Positions 59,208 to 64,000 of a DNA stretch of 64,000 nt are shown here, piece by piece. The DNA comes from Bacteroidales bacterium. GTDB taxonomy: Bacteria > Bacteroidota > Bacteroidia > Bacteroidales > ML635J-15. The stretch lies in assembly GCA_003249955.1 (NCBI GenBank), contig QKHS01000041.1, forward strand, positions 124,001 to 188,000, read 5' to 3'. The notes under the pieces are model-generated. The model worked only from the letters and a program-made list of their open reading frames with translations, made no database searches and was not told the DNA's origin. Every line of letters starts with the position of its first letter. Within the stretch, counting starts at the first letter, position 1. Both the position numbers and the translations under genes were made by a program.

Positions 59208-59672
59208 ATGAAGTTTCATTCTGCAGTATTATTTGTAAAAGACATTGTTGTTTCTTTAAAGTTTTATTCCGAAAATCTGGGGCTCAAAACAGAGCATGAT
59301 TTCGGAACCAATGTTATTCTCGAAGGAGGTCTTACTCTTTGGCAAATGTCAGATAAGCATATAATTTCTGAAAAGTGCAGAGTTGGTGGTTCATCCCAGC
59401 GTTTTGAACTGTATTTTGAGGATGAGAATCTGGAATCGCTTTATTCAAAACTATCTGAAAATAAAATTGAATTTCTGCATGCAATTCATGAAGAACCCTG
59501 GGGACAGAGGACAATGCGCTTTTTTGACCCTGACAGACATCTTATCGAAATAGGAGAGCCTTTGGAAGTTTTTATTTCAAATATGTTTAAAAGCGGAATG
59601 ACTGCAGAGCAGATATTTGCAAAAAGCGGAGTGCCGGTTAAGACGATTATGTCAATTACAGGGCTTTTGTAA
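59208..59672 (+). CDS. VOC (glyoxalase/dioxygenase fold) family protein
   Basis: The ATG at 59208 gives 154 residues. Two beta-alpha-beta modules: FHSAVLFVKDIVVSLKFYSENLGLK and RFELYFEDENLESLYSKLSENKIEFLHAIHEEPWGQRTMRFFDPDRHLIEIGEP. H3 and the E of LIEIGE could be metal ligands. The C-terminal 30 residues (SGMTAEQIFAKSGVPVKTI) are a helical extension of the kind seen in some VOC proteins. The substrate is unknown. Confidence 0.88.
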   Translation: MKFHSAVLFVKDIVVSLKFYSENLGLKTEHDFGTNVILEGGLTLWQMSDKHIISEKCRVGGSSQRFELYFEDENLESLYSKLSENKIEFLHAIHEEPWGQRTMRFFDPDRHLIEIGEPLEVFISNMFKSGMTAEQIFAKSGVPVKTIMSITGLL

Positions 59673-59690
59673 ATAAGATTTTGGTCATTC

Positions 59691-59746
59691 TTTATTGGAT
59701 ATTCTTTATTGAATATTCATCATTGGACATTCTTCACTTAACATTC
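59691..59746. repeat. Four imperfect 14-bp tandem repeats
   Basis: Units begin at 59691, 59705, 59719 and 59733 and share the form TTTATTGGATATTC; unit 2 differs from unit 1 at one base, units 3 and 4 more. The sequence before and after (CATTC, TTCGC) looks like decayed further units. Confidence 0.75.
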
Positions 59747-59836
59747 TTCGCTATGATTTTTTATTCAAAGCACTAAAGGCTATTACCCCGGAAAAATCTT
59801 CGTTTTCGCATGTTATAAAGCCGATATATAAACAAA

Positions 59837-59863
59837 AAAAGATGCTGCAAAAACAGCATCTTT
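59837..59863 (-). terminator. Terminator after the DUF5606 gene
   Basis: Stem aaaagatgctg/cagcatctttc (59837-59847 and 59854-59863), T run on the minus strand, 24 bp after the stop. Confidence 0.85.
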
Positions 59864-59886
59864 CCAATAATATAAAAAAGTATTTA

Positions 59887-60357
59887 TTATTCTTTTACTT
59901 CATTTACCGGTTCTTCGGCTTTTTCCGGTTCTTCTTCAGTGGCTTTTTCAGCAGCTTCTTCAGCTTTAATATTTTCCTTAACAAATATTTTGTGCTCAAT
60001 AAGTGTGTTATACCAGTTTACAAGTTTTTTTGCATCTGAAACATATACTCTGTCTTTGTCAAAATCAGGCAGAATTTCTTCCATAAAATCCATCAGTTCC
60101 CGGTTTGTAGCCTTACCGGACAGTACAGTCTTTCCGTCGTATTTTTCGAAAATACTGAGAAATACCTGACGCAATGAAATATCTTCATCGTAAGTGTAAA
60201 TTGCAACATCTTCCAAAGTGGAAATTCTTGATGTCGCAAATGCCGGCATGCGTTTCCCTGTGCTGAGTGATTCTACAATTACATTGTTTTTCCCTTTTGA
60301 GACCAGTTTATATAGTCCCGGCTGTCCTGCTATTGCTAAAATTCCTTCTAAAAACAT
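59887..60357 (-). CDS. DUF5606 family protein
   Basis: A 156-residue Bacteroidota-specific protein beginning MFLEGILAIAGQPGLYKLVS with NNVIVESLSTGKRMPAF and DISLRQVFLSIFEKY, followed by an acidic low-complexity tail rich in E, A and K (from about residue 130). The family is widely conserved in the phylum; no function known. The N-terminal 60 residues look like a small beta barrel. Monocistronic. Confidence 0.87.
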   Translation of the reverse strand: MFLEGILAIAGQPGLYKLVSKGKNNVIVESLSTGKRMPAFATSRISTLEDVAIYTYDEDISLRQVFLSIFEKYDGKTVLSGKATNRELMDFMEEILPDFDKDRVYVSDAKKLVNWYNTLIEHKIFVKENIKAEEAAEKATEEEPEKAEEPVNEVKE

Positions 60358-60377
60358 ATAATTTTAATTTAAGGCTA

Positions 60378-60385
60378 CAAATGTA
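60378..60385 (-). promoter_or_regulatory. Promoter -7 element of the DUF5606 gene
   Basis: Reads TACATTTG on the minus strand, exact TAnnTTTG, 20 bp before the ATG. No -33 match. The rest of the gap to 60523 shows nothing. Confidence 0.45.
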
Positions 60386-60523
60386 ATATTTGTAATTAAT
60401 ACTAAAAATATTTTTGCGGCTAAATTTGTCACAAATTTAATGCCACATACTAAAATTTAACTCGTTGATATTCAGTCTTGTATGTTATGGTACAAGTTTT
60501 TATTAACATAATATACTTATAAA

Positions 60524-61249
60524 TCACACAATATTCCTTTCCCTTTTTATCCTTTCATAAGCATCATTAAGAGTCTGAAATTTTTCTTTGGCGGCATTCT
60601 GAATATCTTCTCCCATATTTGATACTTTATCCGGGTGATATTTAACTGCCATTGAACGATATGCTTTCTTTATTTCGTCATTTGTTGAAGATTTTGAAAC
60701 CCCCAGAATTTCGTAAGCTGAGTCAGTTTCTCTGACAAACATAGATTTTACAGAATTGTGATCTCTGGCAGAGAGGCCTATCTTCATTGCTATTTCTTCA
60801 ATAATTCTTATTTCGGATTCGTGTACTTCTCCGTCTGCAGCAGCAATACCATACAAATAATGAATTATCTGAAGTTTTAGCGGGTTGTTCATATTGAACC
60901 TTACCTGATGGCAAACATCATCAAGAGGAATGTCTTTTTCAAGCAGTTCTTTCAAAACCTGCAGGGATTCAAGAGTTTGTTGTTCCCCGAAGTTATTTTT
61001 AAGAAATGTTTTTACAAATTCAAGCTCACTTTTTTTAATAATTTTATCTGCTTTCATTACAGCAGCAGACAAAACAAGAAATGTAAGAATAAAATCGCCT
61101 CTCTGGGTTCCTTTGTTCAGGCTTGTTTTGGAAGAGCTAACGGTTGCGATGTCGAAGAAAGAGCCCAGAAAAAAGCCTAATAAAGCTCCTATTGGTCCGC
61201 CAAATGCCCAGCCAAGGCCGCCGCCTATCCATTTACCGAGTTTTACCAT
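60524..61249 (-). CDS. DjlA-like TerB/DnaJ-domain protein
   Basis: A 241-residue protein with a glycine-rich hydrophobic N-terminus ([24 protein letters not shown]), a TerB helical domain (about 50-165, [43 protein letters not shown]) and a C-terminal J domain with the HPD motif ([13 protein letters not shown]). This is the arrangement of DjlA co-chaperones, which stimulate DnaK at the membrane. It overlaps the coaE gene by 17 bp. Confidence 0.92.
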   Translation of the reverse strand: MVKLGKWIGGGLGWAFGGPIGALLGFFLGSFFDIATVSSSKTSLNKGTQRGDFILTFLVLSAAVMKADKIIKKSELEFVKTFLKNNFGEQQTLESLQVLKELLEKDIPLDDVCHQVRFNMNNPLKLQIIHYLYGIAAADGEVHESEIRIIEEIAMKIGLSARDHNSVKSMFVRETDSAYEILGVSKSSTNDEIKKAYRSMAVKYHPDKVSNMGEDIQNAAKEKFQTLNDAYERIKRERNIV

Positions 61250-61826
61250 TTAATTTAATTTTTTCTATTATTTCCAGACTTTGCAATATTAATGAATCAG
61301 ATTCATTATTTAAAATTCTGAAGTCTGTAATATTATCTTTTGATTGTTTTTTTAACTGGACATTAATCCTTTTTATTGCCTCCTCAGTCGATATTTTATC
61401 CCTGTTTGCAATTCTTTCCGCGCTGGTTTTTATATCTGATTCTACCGATATCGTGTAATCCAGAATATCCTGAATATTTGCTTCGAAAAGCAAAGCAGAT
61501 TCAATAGCAACAATTCCGGTGTTTTGATTTTGTGCCCAGTTTATAAAGTCCGTATTAACTTCGGGATGAACAATTGAGTTAACAAACAGTCTTGATTCTT
61601 CATTATTGAAAATAATACCTGCAAGGAATGCTTTGTTAAGTTCTCCGTTTACGTATGTTTCTGCTCCGAATTTATTGGTAAGAGCTGCAATAATTTCAGG
61701 ATTTGAGTTCATAAGAATTTTTGCCTGTGTGTCTGCATTGTAAACAGGTATTCCTGTTGTTTCAAATATTGATGCAACAACAGATTTTCCGGATCCTATA
61801 AGTCCTGTTATGCCAGCCTTAATCAT
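61233..61826 (-). CDS. coaE: Dephospho-CoA kinase
   Basis: Last step of coenzyme A synthesis (ATP-dependent 3'-phosphorylation of dephospho-CoA). The 197-residue protein has P-loop [27 protein letters not shown] (NAD motif in place of the usual DAD), HPEVNTDF and [20 protein letters not shown]. Length normal. It lies 2 bp after the YbbR gene and overlaps the TerB-DnaJ gene; part of the conserved nusB-to-coaE region. Confidence 0.94.
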   Translation of the reverse strand: MIKAGITGLIGSGKSVVASIFETTGIPVYNADTQAKILMNSNPEIIAALTNKFGAETYVNGELNKAFLAGIIFNNEESRLFVNSIVHPEVNTDFINWAQNQNTGIVAIESALLFEANIQDILDYTISVESDIKTSAERIANRDKISTEEAIKRINVQLKKQSKDNITDFRILNNESDSLILQSLEIIEKIKLNGKTR

Positions 61827-61828
61827 TT

Positions 61829-62833
61829 TTATTTTTTCCTTTCGAGGATGTATTCAATGCTGATAGGGTTGGTTTTTGTAATTTCCAGATATGGGTTGAC
61901 AGAAGTAATTTCAATACCTATCTTATTGTTTTTTTTCTCTTTAAAGTTCACTATGGCTTCAAAATTTGATTTGTCAATTTTATCATAAAGACTAAGCGGA
62001 ACTTTGTAAAATATTGTAACTTTATCGGGCATTAGCTGATAATTAAGGGAATCCGGGAAATTGGCAGTGGAAATATTCGTTTCAAGACTTGTTTCCGTGT
62101 ATTTCTCGACCGGAATATTCAGCAATATTTTGGATTTGGAGAAACTTATTTCACTTATGCTGTTAAGCTTAAGTTCTCTTATATGGCTTTCTCCGACTAC
62201 CCCCAGGTTTGTATTTTCGCAACTGACATATTTTACAGTATCAGTAATATGTTTTGGCCCGTATATAAAAACAGAATCGGGAGTCGTGCTGATTTTTCCT
62301 GTCATAATATATTCAGGATCAACGCTAAAATCAGGATTTGCAACTACCGGAACTTTTTTTGAATGAGAATCGGCAAGATCAAAGAACAAAGTATCGGGTT
62401 TTACCCCGGTAACATGTATGTTCGCACCAAACCTGATACTTAAAAACGGAATGAGGTCTTTGGTAAGGATATAACTTTTTAACGGGTTATTCTCGTTACG
62501 GTGAAAAACAATAGGTTTTTCTTTATCTGCAAAGTCTATAACTACAGGAAGCTTTACATGCTCCAGTTTTTCACGAAGCAGATTATACCCGTGTCCATTA
62601 ATCATAACGATTAAGTCTGACGGGTTTTCTTTACTTAAATTTGCCTTTGGCGGAAGATTTTCAAACTTATACGGGATAATCATGTCAGTGTCATATTCTT
62701 TATTTATGGCATTTAAAAACCATAAAAATGAAGATATCATGACAAAAAACAGGAAAACAAAAATATTGCGGTTCTTAAATTGTTTTACAATATAAGCCGC
62801 AATATTTGTTTTGTGTTTTACATCTTCGCTCAT
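61829..62833 (-). CDS. YbbR-like domain protein
   Basis: A 334-residue protein with an N-terminal membrane helix (about 25-43, IFVFLFFVMISSFLWFL) and periplasmic YbbR repeats (IPYKFENLPPKANLSKENPSDLIVMINGHGYNLL; VPVVANPDFSVDPEYIMTGKISTTPDSVFIYGP). In Firmicutes the YbbR protein CdaR regulates the diadenylate cyclase CdaA; no cyclase gene adjoins here. Bacteroidota place it between yajC and coaE, as seen. Confidence 0.9.
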   Translation of the reverse strand: MSEDVKHKTNIAAYIVKQFKNRNIFVFLFFVMISSFLWFLNAINKEYDTDMIIPYKFENLPPKANLSKENPSDLIVMINGHGYNLLREKLEHVKLPVVIDFADKEKPIVFHRNENNPLKSYILTKDLIPFLSIRFGANIHVTGVKPDTLFFDLADSHSKKVPVVANPDFSVDPEYIMTGKISTTPDSVFIYGPKHITDTVKYVSCENTNLGVVGESHIRELKLNSISEISFSKSKILLNIPVEKYTETSLETNISTANFPDSLNYQLMPDKVTIFYKVPLSLYDKIDKSNFEAIVNFKEKKNNKIGIEITSVNPYLEITKTNPISIEYILERKK

Positions 62834-62842
62834 TGAGCAAAA

Positions 62843-63163
62843 TTATTTTACCGGTGGAGCAATGTCGGCAGGAGATGCAACGACAGAAGCTTTGTCAATC
62901 TTAACTTTTACGTTAGTGTCAATTTCAACAAAAAGATATGTGTCATGAACCTCGGCAATTCTACCATAAATACCACCTGCGGTAATAACTTTATCTCCTT
63001 TTTGTAACCCGTCACGGAATTTTTTAGCTTCTTTCTGTCTCTTCATCTGGGGACGAATCATGAAAAAGTAAAAAACTGCAACAATTAAAACAAGGAAAAT
63101 AATTGAGCTGTAAGGGCTTTGGCCTTCGCCTCCCTGTGGAGCCATTAAAAATAATTGATTCAT
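62843..63163 (-). CDS. yajC: Preprotein translocase subunit YajC
   Basis: A 106-residue single-span membrane protein: IIFLVLIVAVFYFFMIRPQMKRQKEAKKFRDGLQKGDKVITAGGIYGRIAEV. YajC associates with SecDF-SecYEG. The length and PQMKRQ motif are typical. 21 bp after the DUF1573 gene. Confidence 0.96.
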   Translation of the reverse strand: MNQLFLMAPQGGEGQSPYSSIIFLVLIVAVFYFFMIRPQMKRQKEAKKFRDGLQKGDKVITAGGIYGRIAEVHDTYLFVEIDTNVKVKIDKASVVASPADIAPPVK

Positions 63164-63184
63164 AAAATTCAGTTTATTTGAGTG

Positions 63185-63637
63185 TTAATTAATTACTTCA
63201 CAACGAATAAACAACTCCATAACATTTGGTTGAGTATTCGAATATACTTTTGCCGATTTGGTTTGTTTGCCGTCACGGTTTGATGAGTCAAAAACCAATT
63301 CGATTGTTCCTGTTTGTCCTGGTTTAATGGGCTCTTTTGTCCATTTGGGAACAGTACAGCCACAAGATGCTTTAACGTTTGAAATTATAAGATTCCCGTC
63401 GCCGTTATTTTTAAAGACAAAACTGTGCGAAACTTTTTCTCCCTGAATAACTGTTCCGAAGTTATATTCGGTTTCTTCAAAGTCAATAGTCGGCAAACCT
63501 CCGTTCTTTCCGTTTTCTCCGTCAGCAGTGGCAGAATTTGTAATGTTGTATTCTCCGCCGGTCTTTTTATCACCGTTATTACATGAATACAAAGAAGATA
63601 ATAGTAATAATCCGAAAATAAAAATGTAAGTCCTCAT
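63185..63637 (-). CDS. DUF1573 lipoprotein
   Basis: A 150-residue lipoprotein (lipobox LYSC) with a DUF1573 Ig-like domain: FGTVIQGEKVSHSFVFKNNGDGNLIISNVKASCGCTVPKW...GTIELVFDSSNRDGKQTKSAKVYSN. Found in nearly all Bacteroidota at this locus; function unknown. A consensus -7 upstream separates it from nusB. Confidence 0.92.
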   Translation of the reverse strand: MRTYIFIFGLLLLSSLYSCNNGDKKTGGEYNITNSATADGENGKNGGLPTIDFEETEYNFGTVIQGEKVSHSFVFKNNGDGNLIISNVKASCGCTVPKWTKEPIKPGQTGTIELVFDSSNRDGKQTKSAKVYSNTQPNVMELFIRCEVIN

Positions 63638-63662
63638 AACAAAAAATCATTTTTAATTAATG

Positions 63663-63670
63663 CAAAGATA
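63663..63670 (-). promoter_or_regulatory. Promoter -7 element of the DUF1573-yajC operon
   Basis: Reads TATCTTTG on the minus strand, exact match, 25 bp before the ATG. Confidence 0.5.
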
Positions 63671-63744
63671 ATATTTTTAAGCACTGTTTATTTTATTTAT
63701 TAATTCAAAAATATTAAAACATTGTTAAAATACCGGAATTACAA

Positions 63745-64000
63745 TTATTGAACAAGCCCCAGACCCGATTTATTCAGTTTGCCTGACGATTTTAGTTCGC
63801 TGTATATCTTGTCCAGAATTCCATTAATAAAGACACTGCTTTTATCGGTACTGTAGAACTTTGCTATATCCAGATACTCATTAATAGTTACTTTAACCGG
63901 CATATCAGGAATTTGTGTCATTTCTCCCAATGCCAGATGCAGAATAACCCTGTCGAGAAAAGCTATACGTTCGAGTTCCCATTTTTTTAACGAGTCGAGG
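63745..64000 (-). CDS. nusB: Transcription antitermination factor NusB, C-terminal part
   Basis: The reading frame continues past the window edge; the last 85 codons are present. KKWELERIAFLDRVILHLALGEM and VKVTINEYLDIAKFYSTDKSSVFINGILDKI are the conserved C-terminal helices of NusB, which binds boxA RNA with S10. The ATG at 63930 is internal. It is upstream of DUF1573 and yajC, as in related genomes. Confidence 0.92.
   Translation of the reverse strand, partial: LDSLKKWELERIAFLDRVILHLALGEMTQIPDMPVKVTINEYLDIAKFYSTDKSSVFINGILDKIYSELKSSGKLNKSGLGLVQ

Overview
The window is a 64 kb piece of a low-GC (roughly 35-37% by eye) chromosome from an anaerobic Bacteroidota bacterium, most likely a Bacteroidales or Marinilabiliales relative. 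The signs are secreted proteins with type IX secretion (T9SS) C-terminal sorting domains, a PorE-like OmpA protein, DUF3822, DUF4293, DUF5606 and DUF6122 family proteins, OstA-like and BatD/BatE proteins, the order nusB-DUF1573-yajC-YbbR-coaE, and promoters of the Bacteroidota type (TTTG, 19-21 bp, TAnnTTTG). Anaerobic life is indicated by HydG, rubrerythrin, ferritin, a NimA-like flavoprotein, Fe-S-containing ParA ATPases and NifX-like proteins. I see no rRNA, tRNA, CRISPR array, insertion sequence or prophage.

Layout. 1-4 kb: end of an ECF sigma factor, then two tandem TPR/PD40 proteins, of which only the second keeps the OmpA domain. 4-6 kb: a BlaI/BlaR1-like pair behind a very regular operator. 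6-10 kb: a RecD-like helicase facing away from a hypothetical protein-DUF3822-rsmD operon, then DUF456. 10-16 kb: a lipoprotein and an isolated batD-batE pair, divergent from a TerB/ABCG-type transporter fusion. 16-24 kb: a large T9SS adhesin-like protein, rmuC, DUF4293, an isolated moxR joined to an OstA-like gene, and a small P-loop protein. 24-31 kb: a TfoX C-terminal-like protein, a 1076-residue flavoprotein that fuses three oxidoreductase subunits, and a hydG operon carrying two TM1266-like and two Rrf2 regulators. 31-33 kb: ferritin, NimA-like protein and rubrerythrin. 33-38 kb: a compact operon of a TiaS-like protein, a membrane protein, a lipoprotein, a TonB-dependent receptor and a T9SS protein. 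38-44.5 kb: small membrane proteins, a PNGase F homologue, lgt, a C69 dipeptidase and a gluzincin lipoprotein. 45-51 kb: a ten-gene cluster of DUF134 regulator, three NifX-like proteins, DUF5320, DUF89, two ferredoxin-containing ParA ATPases, a polyferredoxin, OsmC and Mrp, resembling the orange-protein (ORP) clusters of anaerobes. 51-58 kb: TrmH methyltransferase, M20 amidohydrolase, TSUP permease, a propeller-barrel outer membrane protein and a BamA-like protein. 58-64 kb: serA, a VOC protein, DUF5606, TerB-DnaJ, coaE, YbbR, yajC, DUF1573 and the end of nusB.

The most interesting parts are (a) the 45-51 kb metal-cluster/ATPase cluster, whose promoter is bracketed by two near-identical palindromes that also touch a divergent promoter; (b) the 33-38 kb TiaS-like/TonB-receptor operon, which looks like an uncharacterised uptake system; (c) hydG with duplicated regulators, one Rrf2 copy having lost its Fe-S cysteines; and (d) the fused flavoprotein. 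All function calls come from reading sequence and remembered family features; no search was run.
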